A stretch of 52,353 nucleotides of DNA from assembly GCA_017547205.1 (NCBI GenBank), contig JAFYQH010000055.1:1-52353 (forward strand). Direction: 5' to 3'. This document shows, piece by piece, positions 25,536 through 33,641 of the stretch. The notes beneath the pieces were generated by a model. It saw only the letters and a list, made by a program, of their open reading frames with translations. It ran no database searches and was not told the DNA's origin. Origin of the DNA: Bacteroidaceae bacterium. GTDB lineage: Bacteria; Bacteroidota; Bacteroidia; Bacteroidales; Bacteroidaceae. The position numbers and the translations under genes are program-made. Positions within the stretch are counted from its first letter, which is position 1. Each line of letters begins with the position of its first letter.

Positions 25536-26144
25536 ATGTACATAATTGGTATCGCAGGCGGAACAGGGTCGGGAAAGACTACTGTCGTAAAAGAAATTGT
25601 CAATTCACTGCCCGAAGGTTCAGTTGTAGTTATTCCACAGGACTCGTACTACAAGGACAGCAGCCATGTACCTGTCGAGGAGAGACAATTCATAAACTTC
25701 GACCACCCCGATGCATTCGACTGGGAGCTGCTGGTGGAACAAATTGCCATGCTCAGGGAAGGGAAGGCCATAGACCAGCCTACATATTCCTACATAACAT
25801 GTACCCGACAGCCCGAGGTTGTGCACATTGAGCCCAAGGAGGTTATAATAATAGAGGGAATAATGACACTGGTGAACCCGGAACTGCGCGAACTCATGGA
25901 CCTGAAGATATTCGTGGACGCCGATGCCGACGACCGTCTCATACGCCTCATTCGCCGCGACGTGATTGAGCGCGGGCGCACCCCCGAGACTGTAATTTCG
26001 CGCTATGAGCGCATAGTAAAGGAGATGCACTGGGAATTCATTGAGCCTACAAAGAAGTATGCCGACATCATAATGCCACAGGGCGGCCACAACAAGAAGG
26101 CCATTCAGGCACTGCAGATGTCAATAGGATATTTCCTGAAGTAA
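25536..26144 (+). CDS. udk: Uridine kinase
   Basis: A 202-residue uridine/cytidine kinase of pyrimidine salvage. The P-loop GGTGSGKTT is at 8-16; DSYYKD and NFDHPDAFDW bind the nucleoside, EGIMTL and the lid RLIRLIRRDVIERGR follow. Full length. The stop overlaps the next start (TAATG). Confidence 0.95.
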   Translation: MYIIGIAGGTGSGKTTVVKEIVNSLPEGSVVVIPQDSYYKDSSHVPVEERQFINFDHPDAFDWELLVEQIAMLREGKAIDQPTYSYITCTRQPEVVHIEPKEVIIIEGIMTLVNPELRELMDLKIFVDADADDRLIRLIRRDVIERGRTPETVISRYERIVKEMHWEFIEPTKKYADIIMPQGGHNKKAIQALQMSIGYFLK

Positions 26145-26893
26145 TGATGAGGGACATAAGATACATATACCCGACCGGACTGCTTGCCGTGTTCGCCTTT
26201 TTCGTAACTATGGGCGACACCCTGTTCAAGCCCAAGAAGAGTAAAAGTTGCGATGTCCTTAAAAGACCGGAGTACATATACCTGTCGCCATACACAGAGC
26301 TGTCACACTATGACAAATACTTCAGGGAGGCCGCCGACACTCTCGGATATGACTGGACGCTCATTGCCGCCATTGCATTCACCGAATCGCGCTTCGACAG
26401 CACAGCCCGCTCGGGAGTCGGCGCATGCGGAGTGATGCAGATGATGCCAAAGACGATGCGTGGATTCGGTATACCCGACTCGCTGCAAATGGACAACCGC
26501 ACGAACATCATGGCAGCAGCAAAACTGCTTGACATTCTCGAAAAGCAATACCGCTACATAAGCGACAGCGAAGAGCGCATAAACTTCATTCTGGCATCGT
26601 ACAACGCAGGGTTCGGCCATATTCTCGATGCCATGCGTCTTGCACACAAGCATGGGAAGAACAAGCATGTGTGGCAGGAGAACGTCGACAGTTTTCTCAT
26701 TTACAAGAGCCTACCCGAATTCTACACCGACAGCCTTTGCCGCAACGGTGAGTTCAAGGACTGGAAGCAGACACTATCATTCGTTCGCAAGGTCAACCGC
26801 AACTGGAAAAGATTCTCAAAGAGACAAAAGACCTACAGGGATTCGATAGATGTTGTAATGAAAAATGACACTCTAAAGAAACTGATGCAATAG
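26144..26893 (+). CDS. Membrane-bound lytic transglycosylase (SLT, MltF-like)
   Basis: A 249-residue peptidoglycan lyase. A hydrophobic N-terminus (about 10-27) anchors or exports it. The SLT domain spans about 60-190, with catalytic E81 (TESRFD), GVMQMMP (96-102) and ASYNAGFGHI; the family's C-terminal helix pair follows. It lacks the amino-acid-binding domain of full MltF. The start overlaps the udk stop by one base; a second ATG follows at once. Confidence 0.9.
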   Translation: MMRDIRYIYPTGLLAVFAFFVTMGDTLFKPKKSKSCDVLKRPEYIYLSPYTELSHYDKYFREAADTLGYDWTLIAAIAFTESRFDSTARSGVGACGVMQMMPKTMRGFGIPDSLQMDNRTNIMAAAKLLDILEKQYRYISDSEERINFILASYNAGFGHILDAMRLAHKHGKNKHVWQENVDSFLIYKSLPEFYTDSLCRNGEFKDWKQTLSFVRKVNRNWKRFSKRQKTYRDSIDVVMKNDTLKKLMQ

Positions 26894-26907
26894 CCATATA
26901 CAACAAC

Positions 26908-26956
26908 CATTATAGTACAAGCGGCTGGTTTAATGCCAGCCGCTTGTACTATAATG
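26908..26956. terminator. Bidirectional terminator with a 21-bp perfect stem
   Basis: A perfect 21-bp stem with a 7-base loop (26929-26935) between the converging lytic transglycosylase and NfnAB-like genes. Confidence 0.87.
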
Positions 26957-26967
26957 TCTCTATCCGA

Positions 26968-29259
26968 TCACTTGCTCAACTGCTCATGCATTGCAGCAGC
27001 TGCACGACGGCCGTCACCCATGGCAAGAATTACGGTCGCACCGCCACGTACTATATCGCCACCGGCATATATGAACGGGATAGACGACTGCATGTTATCG
27101 TTGACAGCTATCGTATTCTTGCGTCCAAGTTCCAGGCCCTCGACCGATGTGGGCACAAGCGGATTCGGGGATACACCAACAGCTACAACTGCTACGTCAA
27201 TATCTATAGTCTCTATAGCACCCTCTACAGGCACCGGAGAACGACGACCCGAAGCATCGGGCTCACCAAGTTCCATCTTCTGCAGCACAATCTGCTTTAC
27301 ACTGCCCTTTTCATCGGCTATATATTCTATAGGATTATGCAATGTAAGGAACTCCACACCCTCCTCCTTGGCATGCTTCACCTCCTCAAGGCGCGCAGGC
27401 ATCTCAGCCTCACTGCGGCGATATATAATCATCGCACGCTCAGCACCCAAACGGAGTGCTGTACGCACAGAGTCCATTGCAGTATTACCGCCACCAATAA
27501 CTGCCACACACTTGCCCATGCAGATTGGCGTATCGGCCTCGGGATTCGATGCATCCATAAGATTCACACGTGTAAGATACTCGTTGGATGACATAATGTT
27601 GTTTGAGTTCTCACCGGGAATATTCATGAAGTTAGGCAAACCCGCACCCGATGCCACAAAGATACCCTTGAAACCATCGTCCTGCAATTGTGCTATGGAA
27701 ATAGTCTTGCCCACAACGCAATCCTTCACGAACTCCACACCCATTGCACGCAGGTTCTCAATCTCGTGTTCAACAATCGCATTCGGCAAACGGAACTCTG
27801 GAATACCATACTTAAGCACACCACCTATCTCGTGAAGAGCCTCATATACGGTAACAGAATAGCCCAGCTTTGCCATGTCACCGGCAAACGAAAGACCGGC
27901 TGGTCCAGAACCGACTACAGCGACCTTCTTGCCATTTGAAGGAGCTACTGCCGGAGCCGGCATCTCACCGCTTTCACGCGCATAATCGGCAGCAAAACGC
28001 TCCAGAGCACCTATGGCAACAGGCTTATGACCCATCTTTATGTGTATACATTGGCTCTCGCACTGTTTCTCCTGTGGACAAACTCGACCACAGACTGCCG
28101 GGAGCGAACTTGTCATCTTTAGCACTTGAGCTGCCTTGACAAACTCGCCGCGCTCAATATTCTTTATGAATGAAGGTATCTTGATATTCACAGGACAACC
28201 CTCCATACATGCAGGCTTGGGACAGTCGAGACAACGCTGCGCCTCTACAAGAGCCATCTCCTTGGTAAAGCCGGTATTCACCTCCTCGCGCAGTTTTGTA
28301 GCGCGGTATGCAGGCTCAAGCTCGGGCATGGGGCAACGCTCAATGGCTGTACGCTCCTTCGGTTTCATTCTGTTGCGGAGCTCTACTCGCCATGCAGCAT
28401 CGCGATTGGCCAGTTCATCCTCCTCGCTTGCACATGACACATGAGCATCCAGTTTCTCCATCTCATGCGCTTCCTCGGACTTGAAAGAACCCAGACGTTG
28501 CATCATCCCGTCGAAATCGACCTGATGGCCGTCAAATTCAGGACCGTCGACACACACGAACTTTGTCTTTCCGCCCACAGTTACACGGCATGCGCCGCAC
28601 ATACCCGTACCATCGACCATGATTGTATTGAGCGAAACAACGGTAGGTATCTCATACTGTTTGGTGAGTTTGCAAACAAACTTCATCATTATTGCCGGGC
28701 CTATAGCCACACAATGGTCGACCTTCTCGCGCTTGATGACACGTTCAATACCCTCGGTAACAAGTCCCTTGTCACCGTATGAGCCGTCATCGGTCATTAT
28801 GATGACCTCATCGGACACCTCACGAACCTCCTTCTCCAGGATTATAAGATCCTTTGAACGGCCGGCAAGCACCGAAATGACACGGTTACCGGCTTTCTTG
28901 AGTGCTGCGGCAATTGGCAACATAGGTGCAACACCCACTCCACCGCCGGCACATACGACAGTACCGAAATTCTCGATGTGCGTTGCCTGACCGAGAGGAC
29001 CAACAACATCGGTTATACAATCGCCTTCGTTCAAATCGCAGACACGGCTTGAACTGAGACCCACCTTCTGAATCACGAGGGTAATGAGCCCTTTCTCAGG
29101 GTCGGCATGCGCAATGGTCAAAGGAATGCGCTCACCCTTCTCACCTACTCTCAAAATAACGAAGTTACCAGCCCTGTATGCCTTTGCAATGAGCGGAGCC
29201 TCAACACGCAGACGGAAAACCTTTTCCGAGAACTGCTCTTTCGATACTATCCTGTACAT
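26968..29259 (-). CDS. NfnAB-like fusion: ferredoxin-NADP reductase / glutamate synthase small-subunit type
   Basis: A 763-residue fusion. Residues 1-275 resemble NfnA/PyrK (FAD/NAD reductase: ERIPLTIA, CAGGGVGVAP, and a [2Fe-2S] set GMCGACRV plus a later C). Residues about 300-763 resemble NfnB/GltD: two [4Fe-4S] motifs (CLDCPKPACMEGCP; CGRVCPQEKQCESQC), then two dinucleotide folds (VVGSGPAGLSFA; VIGGGNTAMDS) and GGDIVRGGATV. Nfn enzymes couple NADH, NADPH and ferredoxin by electron bifurcation; that role is inferred. The fused form is often labelled as glutamate synthase or sulfide dehydrogenase, which remain alternatives. Confidence 0.9.
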   Translation of the reverse strand: MYRIVSKEQFSEKVFRLRVEAPLIAKAYRAGNFVILRVGEKGERIPLTIAHADPEKGLITLVIQKVGLSSSRVCDLNEGDCITDVVGPLGQATHIENFGTVVCAGGGVGVAPMLPIAAALKKAGNRVISVLAGRSKDLIILEKEVREVSDEVIIMTDDGSYGDKGLVTEGIERVIKREKVDHCVAIGPAIMMKFVCKLTKQYEIPTVVSLNTIMVDGTGMCGACRVTVGGKTKFVCVDGPEFDGHQVDFDGMMQRLGSFKSEEAHEMEKLDAHVSCASEEDELANRDAAWRVELRNRMKPKERTAIERCPMPELEPAYRATKLREEVNTGFTKEMALVEAQRCLDCPKPACMEGCPVNIKIPSFIKNIERGEFVKAAQVLKMTSSLPAVCGRVCPQEKQCESQCIHIKMGHKPVAIGALERFAADYARESGEMPAPAVAPSNGKKVAVVGSGPAGLSFAGDMAKLGYSVTVYEALHEIGGVLKYGIPEFRLPNAIVEHEIENLRAMGVEFVKDCVVGKTISIAQLQDDGFKGIFVASGAGLPNFMNIPGENSNNIMSSNEYLTRVNLMDASNPEADTPICMGKCVAVIGGGNTAMDSVRTALRLGAERAMIIYRRSEAEMPARLEEVKHAKEEGVEFLTLHNPIEYIADEKGSVKQIVLQKMELGEPDASGRRSPVPVEGAIETIDIDVAVVAVGVSPNPLVPTSVEGLELGRKNTIAVNDNMQSSIPFIYAGGDIVRGGATVILAMGDGRRAAAAMHEQLSK

Positions 29260-29462
29260 AATGTATGTTATTATATTCTTCTATTTCTAAGGCAGACAAA
29301 GCCAGCCTTTACATTAACCCGGTTTAACGCAGTTATCACCTTTTTACCTTACCCCCCTAAAGTTCAATAAATAAACTGGAGAACAAGGCTTACACAAGCG
29401 AGCAGAACATAAAGTTTAATTTAATGTTTTACCGCGAGCGAAGCCAAGACTCGCCAAGGCAG

Positions 29463-29543
29463 TGTGCTTGCAAAGATTTTGGGAACAGGAGTTTAGTAGA
29501 CCTAAATGACTGTTTACAAAATCAAGCGTAACGCAGCAGATGC
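29463..29543. repeat. MITE-like repeat (second family), truncated copy
   Basis: Nearly identical to 29590-29669, with the left end missing (shared: caggagtttagtagacc, taaatgactgtt, caagcgtaacgcagcag). It is in tandem with the next copy at a spacing of about 126 bases. Upstream (29395-29440) a weak relative of the hairpin-array repeat is seen (acataaagtttaatttaatgt). Confidence 0.8.
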
Positions 29544-29575
29544 CTTATATCTTAATATCTTATTGGTTAAATAAA

Positions 29576-29669
29576 AAGTGCAGATGCAAGGCTTGCGAAG
29601 ATTTTGAAAACAGGAGTTTAGTAGACCTAAATGACTGTTAACAAAATCAAGCGTAACGCAGCAGATGCC
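29576..29669. repeat. MITE-like repeat (second family), copy near serS
   Basis: About 94 bases, ending 7 bases before the serS stop codon. The ends form an imperfect terminal inverted repeat: the left side ataaaaagtgc and the right side, read in reverse complement, actaaaaaggc. The 417 bases between the NfnAB-like gene and serS contain only these repeats and no gene. Confidence 0.8.
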
Positions 29670-29676
29670 TTTTTAG

Positions 29677-30951
29677 TTAATCAATTATTTCAAAACCACA
29701 ATACGGCACCAACGCCTCCGGAATACGTATACCCTCGGGTGTCTGGTTGTTCTCGAGGAGAGCCGCAACAATACGTGGAAGAGCGAGAGCTGAACCGTTC
29801 AGGGTGTGGCAAAGTTCGGTCTTCTTGTCGGCGTTGCGGTAACGGCATTTCAGGCGGTTGGCCTGGTAGCTGTCGAAGTTGGATACCGAAGATACCTCGA
29901 GCCAACGTTGCTGTGCCTCGGAATAAACCTCAAAATCGAAGCAGAGGGCTGCGGTGAAGCTCATGTCACCACCGCAAAGACGTAATATGCGGTATGGAAG
30001 TTCAAGTTTCTTCAGCAAACCCTCGACATGCTCGAGCATCTCTTTGTGGGACTCCTTGCTATGTTCGGGAGTGTCTATGCGCACGATTTCAACCTTTGAG
30101 AACTCGTGGAGACGGTTGAGTCCGCGTACATCCTTTCCGTATGAGCCGGCCTCGCGACGGAAACATTGGGTATATGCGCAGTTCTTGATAGGAAGCTGCT
30201 TCTCGTCGAGAATGACATCGCGGTAGATGTTTGTTACCGGCACCTCGGCTGTAGGTATGAGGTAGAGGTCATCCAGACCACAGTGGTACATCTGTCCCTC
30301 TTTGTCGGGGAGCTGTCCGGTACCATAACCCGACGCTGCGTTGACCACTGTAGGCGGCATTATCTCGACATAACCAGCCTTGCGAGCCTCATCGAGGAAG
30401 AAGTTAATAAGCGCGCGCTGAAGCTGTGCGCCCTTGCCCTTGTATACAGGGAAGCCGGCACCGGTTATCTTTACACCAAGGTCGAAATCGATAAGGTCGT
30501 ACTTCTTGGCAAGTTCCCAATGGGGAAGCGCATTCTCGGGAAGCGGAGTCTCTGTACCACCGGTCTTCTCAACCACGTTATCCTCGGCTGCTACACCCTC
30601 GGGCACTTCGTCGTAGGGGATATTGGGTATAGTATAGAGGACCTGCTGCAACTCATCTGCTGCAGAGTCCATTCTTGCCTGGAGTTCAGCAGCCTTTGTC
30701 TTGAGAGCCGCCACCTCTTCTTTCACAGCATTTGCCTCGTCCACAGCCTGGGCCTTCATGAGCTGGCCTATCTTTGCCGCAAGCTGCTTGTTCTGCGCGA
30801 GGATGGTATCGAGTTCCTGCTGCGCTGCACGGCGCGCCTTGTCAAGTTCAAGAACCTTTTCTATTGTCTCCTTAGCATTCTTGAAATGCTTTTTTTCAAG
30901 CCCTTTGAGAACCTTTTCGGTCTCCTGGCTTATCTGTTTTAGTGTTAGCAT
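29677..30951 (-). CDS. serS: Seryl-tRNA synthetase
   Basis: A 424-residue class II aminoacyl-tRNA synthetase. The N-terminal antiparallel coiled coil (about 1-105) that binds the tRNA-Ser long arm is rich in K/E/A; the catalytic core has motif 2 CFRREAGSYGKDVRGLNRLHEF and motif 3 NGSALALPRIVAALLEN. GGTETP and LIPTAEVPVTN bind serine and ATP. Full length. A -7 box is at 31041-31048. Confidence 0.97.
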   Translation of the reverse strand: MLTLKQISQETEKVLKGLEKKHFKNAKETIEKVLELDKARRAAQQELDTILAQNKQLAAKIGQLMKAQAVDEANAVKEEVAALKTKAAELQARMDSAADELQQVLYTIPNIPYDEVPEGVAAEDNVVEKTGGTETPLPENALPHWELAKKYDLIDFDLGVKITGAGFPVYKGKGAQLQRALINFFLDEARKAGYVEIMPPTVVNAASGYGTGQLPDKEGQMYHCGLDDLYLIPTAEVPVTNIYRDVILDEKQLPIKNCAYTQCFRREAGSYGKDVRGLNRLHEFSKVEIVRIDTPEHSKESHKEMLEHVEGLLKKLELPYRILRLCGGDMSFTAALCFDFEVYSEAQQRWLEVSSVSNFDSYQANRLKCRYRNADKKTELCHTLNGSALALPRIVAALLENNQTPEGIRIPEALVPYCGFEIID

Positions 30952-31040
30952 GATATTTATTATTTAATTTTTAGAGCCAAAAGGTATGCTGTCACATTCT
31001 TTGAAAAGAAAAGTGCCGACAACACACCGGGTATAGATTA

Positions 31041-31048
31041 CAAATGTA
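31041..31048 (-). promoter_or_regulatory. -7 box of serS
   Basis: The minus strand reads TACATTTG (TAnnTTTG). It would give a leader of about 85 bases. Confidence 0.5.
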
Positions 31049-31101
31049 CAATTATTTTTGGGTTTTAACCATTTAATGTAAAAAAAAGAGAGCATATAAA
31101 A

Positions 31102-31135
31102 TAAAAAAAGCGGAATGGCATCCATTCCGCTTTTT
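31102..31135 (-). terminator. Terminator of rplU-rpmA
   Basis: The stem aaaaagcggaatgg / ccattccgcttttt with loop cat, 21 bases after the rpmA stop. On the minus strand the stem ends in a T run. Confidence 0.92.
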
Positions 31136-31156
31136 ATGTCCGATAATAAAGTTCTA

Positions 31157-31423
31157 TCAGTTCTTCTCTGCAAGAGGAGTAACAGAAACGTAGCTCTTAT
31201 CGTTCTTGCCACGCTTGAATGTCACTACACCGTCAACCAAAGCGTAGAGAGTGTGGTCACTACCCATACCGATGTTTGCACCTGGGTTGTGAACTGTACC
31301 ACGCTGACGTACGATGATATTACCGGCTTTGCATACCTGGCCACCCCAGATCTTCACACCAAGTCTCTGACTTGCTGACTCACGGCCGTTCTTTGAACTA
31401 CCAACACCTTTCTTATGTGCCAT
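31157..31423 (-). CDS. rpmA: 50S ribosomal protein L27
   Basis: An 88-residue bL27. The N-terminus [22 protein letters not shown] is the mature type, without the cleaved extension of Firmicutes; [17 protein letters not shown] and [16 protein letters not shown] are typical. It starts 19 bases after the rplU stop, in the usual L21-L27 pair. Confidence 0.98.
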   Translation of the reverse strand: MAHKKGVGSSKNGRESASQRLGVKIWGGQVCKAGNIIVRQRGTVHNPGANIGMGSDHTLYALVDGVVTFKRGKNDKSYVSVTPLAEKN

Positions 31424-31442
31424 AATACTTAAACTTTAAAAA

Positions 31443-31832
31443 TTAACCGATAATTTCCTTTACAACTAACTCTGTGAACTGCTGACGGTGACCGTTCAGC
31501 TTGCGGTAGCCCTTACGACGACGCTTGTGGAACACCAACACCTTGTCGCCCTTAACCAATGTAGGGTCGATTGTACGTGTTGTAACGATGTTCTGACCAT
31601 CCTTAGACTTGCGAACGATCTTCTGCTCACGAACATTGCCGATATAGCAAACTACCTTGGCACCTTCTACAGTAGGAGCACCTACAGTTACAGCACCTTC
31701 CTTATCCAACAACAACACGCGGTCGAACTCTACGGTTGTGTCATTCTGAGCACCCTTGATGTGGTGCACGAACAGCTTCTTACCAGCCTCAGCCTTGAAC
31801 TGCTGTCCATTAATCTCAACAATTGCGTACAT
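31443..31832 (-). CDS. rplU: 50S ribosomal protein L21 with a 24-residue insertion
   Basis: A 129-residue bL21 that binds 23S rRNA. The start [17 protein letters not shown] and the end [21 protein letters not shown] are standard, as is [13 protein letters not shown]. Between residues about 65 and 88 (DNA about 31569-31640) there are roughly 24 extra residues ([16 protein letters not shown] and neighbours), where most Bacteroidales L21 proteins of about 105 residues pass directly into [10 protein letters not shown]. The frame is intact. Confidence 0.95.
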   Translation of the reverse strand: MYAIVEINGQQFKAEAGKKLFVHHIKGAQNDTTVEFDRVLLLDKEGAVTVGAPTVEGAKVVCYIGNVREQKIVRKSKDGQNIVTTRTIDPTLVKGDKVLVFHKRRRKGYRKLNGHRQQFTELVVKEIIG

Positions 31833-31919
31833 TTAATTTATCGCTTTTATTGTGAATTCCGCGAGGTGCATGCTCTTCGTGAGCCTGACTTCCCCGACCC
31901 CTACGGACTAAATCGGTCG

Positions 31920-31927
31920 CAAAGATA
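31920..31927 (-). promoter_or_regulatory. -7 box of rplU-rpmA
   Basis: The minus strand reads TATCTTTG. TTTC lies 20 bases upstream, one change from the -33 TTTG. The leader of about 85 bases is GC-rich (31855-31915) and can form several short stems; it may hold an autoregulatory site, but I see no known L21 leader. Confidence 0.6.
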
Positions 31928-31999
31928 GAAAATATTTCCAACCTGGAGAAACTTTTCGGCAAATATTTTCACTCCTTATTTGTATTATATATACACACG

Positions 32000-32033
32000 A
32001 AAAAGCATGCGCAGTTTCCTGCACATGCTTTTT
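32000..32033 (-). terminator. Terminator after trxB
   Basis: The stem aaaaagcatg.gcag / ctgc.catgcttttt (one mismatch) with loop tttc, 15 bases after the trxB stop. T run on the minus strand. Confidence 0.88.
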
Positions 32034-32048
32034 ACGTATATACCATCA

Positions 32049-32984
32049 TTACTTGCTTGAGAGATAGCGCTCAGCCTCCATAGCTGCACGACAACCGCTG
32101 GCAGCAGCGTTTATCGCCTGGCGATAATGTGGATCGGCCACATCACCGGCAACAAATATGCCAGGAACAAGTGTCTTTACACCGCTTGCATCGGCCGGGA
32201 CAAAATAGCCGGTCTCGTCGGTCTTAAGATACTTCTTGAACACATCGCTATTGGGCTTATGACCAATAGCAAGGAAGAAACCGTCCACGGCTATGTCATA
32301 ATGCTTCTCGTCGGGTTCACCCTTGCGCGATACAAGATGCACGCCCTCAACACCGTTCTCACCAAAAAGTCCCTCGGTATTATGCTCGAAGAGAACCTCT
32401 ATCTTAGGGTTGGCAAGCGTCCTGTCCTGCATTGCCTTTGAAGCACGCAAGAACGGCTTGCGAACAATCAGATACACCTTTGCAGCAAGAGAAGCAAGAT
32501 AGTTTGCCTCTTCGCATGCAGTGTCACCACCACCTACAACAGCAACAATTTTCTTTCGATAGAAGAAACCATCACATGTAGCACAAGCACTCACACCCAT
32601 ACCCTGATACTTTATTTCATCGGCAAGGCCGAGATACTTTGCAGCCGCACCGGTAGCCACAATAACAGAATCAGCCTCTATTACAGCACCGTCGTCAAGG
32701 GTAACCTTATAAGGAATTGTCTCAAAATCGACATCCGTCACACTACCCGAACGGATATCAGCGCCAACATTGATTGCCTGTTGACGCATGTTCTCCATAA
32801 GTTCAGGACCAGTTATACCCTGGGGGAAACCCGGGAAGTTCTCGACTACAGTTGTCTGTGTCAACTGCCCGCCAGGCTGCATACCCTCGATAAGCATTGG
32901 GGAGAGATTAGCACGTGAAGCATAGATGGCAGCCGTGTAGCCTGCAGGCCCGGAGCCAATGACCAAACATTTTGTTCTATTCAT
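32049..32984 (-). CDS. trxB: Thioredoxin reductase
   Basis: A 311-residue FAD/NADPH enzyme that reduces thioredoxin. FAD motif GSGPAGYTAAIYASRA (10-25), redox pair C134-A-T-C137, NADPH fold VVGGGDTACEEA, and the closing FVAGDVADPHYRQAINAAASG. Full length. It is the third gene of ftsK-lolA-trxB, with a 24-base gap from the LolA-like gene. Confidence 0.96.
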   Translation of the reverse strand: MNRTKCLVIGSGPAGYTAAIYASRANLSPMLIEGMQPGGQLTQTTVVENFPGFPQGITGPELMENMRQQAINVGADIRSGSVTDVDFETIPYKVTLDDGAVIEADSVIVATGAAAKYLGLADEIKYQGMGVSACATCDGFFYRKKIVAVVGGGDTACEEANYLASLAAKVYLIVRKPFLRASKAMQDRTLANPKIEVLFEHNTEGLFGENGVEGVHLVSRKGEPDEKHYDIAVDGFFLAIGHKPNSDVFKKYLKTDETGYFVPADASGVKTLVPGIFVAGDVADPHYRQAINAAASGCRAAMEAERYLSSK

Positions 32985-33008
32985 ATCAATATATTTTAAT
33001 TTATATTT

Positions 33009-33629
33009 TTATCTCATATCAACAACCTCGGCAGTCGGGAAGTCCGCTACCGGACAGGTATAGGACGACTTCGGGAAACTGCACTTGGCAGCATAATTTG
33101 TCATAACAGCCTCCACACGCCCATTGTTCGTCATAAAAACCTTCATCGACAGGAGACGGCACGAAGCACCGTCAAACGAGAGTTCTACACGGCTTATGCC
33201 AGTATCATCACCGGGAGACTGCATAGCAACAACTACTTTGCCACCCGACGCCGACATTGTCGCCGAAAAACCCGAGCGGCATCTCTCCATGATACTCAAC
33301 GGAGAAAGGCTCTGCGCCTCACCCGAAGAGGCATCAGTCACATATATCTCGTTCACCTCCTTCATGTAACTCCATTGGGTACGGCCGTCACACCACACCT
33401 TCATATCATCCATAAGCAAGGAGTAGCGGCTGCCATCAATGCGCATTACGCCCGAATCCTCGCGCAGTAGCGCGCCGTCAACATCATACACCGAATAGCT
33501 GTAATCCATATGCACCGCAGCATCGGCCTTCAGCTTTGCAACAGCCCTCTCAATGAAAGCGGTTGCATCCTGAGCCTGTAGCACGGCAGGCAGGGAGAAC
33601 AGCAACAAAAGCAACAGCATCTTCTTCAT
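33009..33629 (-). CDS. LolA-like outer-membrane lipoprotein carrier
   Basis: A 206-residue periplasmic protein with a signal peptide (MKKMLLLLLLFSLPAVLQAQ). The mature part has the open beta-barrel pattern of LolA (YSYSVYDVDG, GVMRIDGSRYSLLMDDMKVWCDG, TQWSYMKEVNEIYV). It probably carries lipoproteins from the LolC/E-type complex to the outer membrane; a LolC/E-type permease gene is in the same window at 11974. It sits 12 bases after ftsK. Sequence conservation in this family is low. Confidence 0.85.
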   Translation of the reverse strand: MKKMLLLLLLFSLPAVLQAQDATAFIERAVAKLKADAAVHMDYSYSVYDVDGALLREDSGVMRIDGSRYSLLMDDMKVWCDGRTQWSYMKEVNEIYVTDASSGEAQSLSPLSIMERCRSGFSATMSASGGKVVVAMQSPGDDTGISRVELSFDGASCRLLSMKVFMTNNGRVEAVMTNYAAKCSFPKSSYTCPVADFPTAEVVDMR

Positions 33630-33641
33630 CGCACTACATTT

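Noticed and set aside
31833..31919. Known L21 leader RNA upstream of rplU
   Set aside because: The leader is GC-rich and can fold, but I cannot match it to a described ribosomal-protein leader, so it is mentioned only with the promoter.
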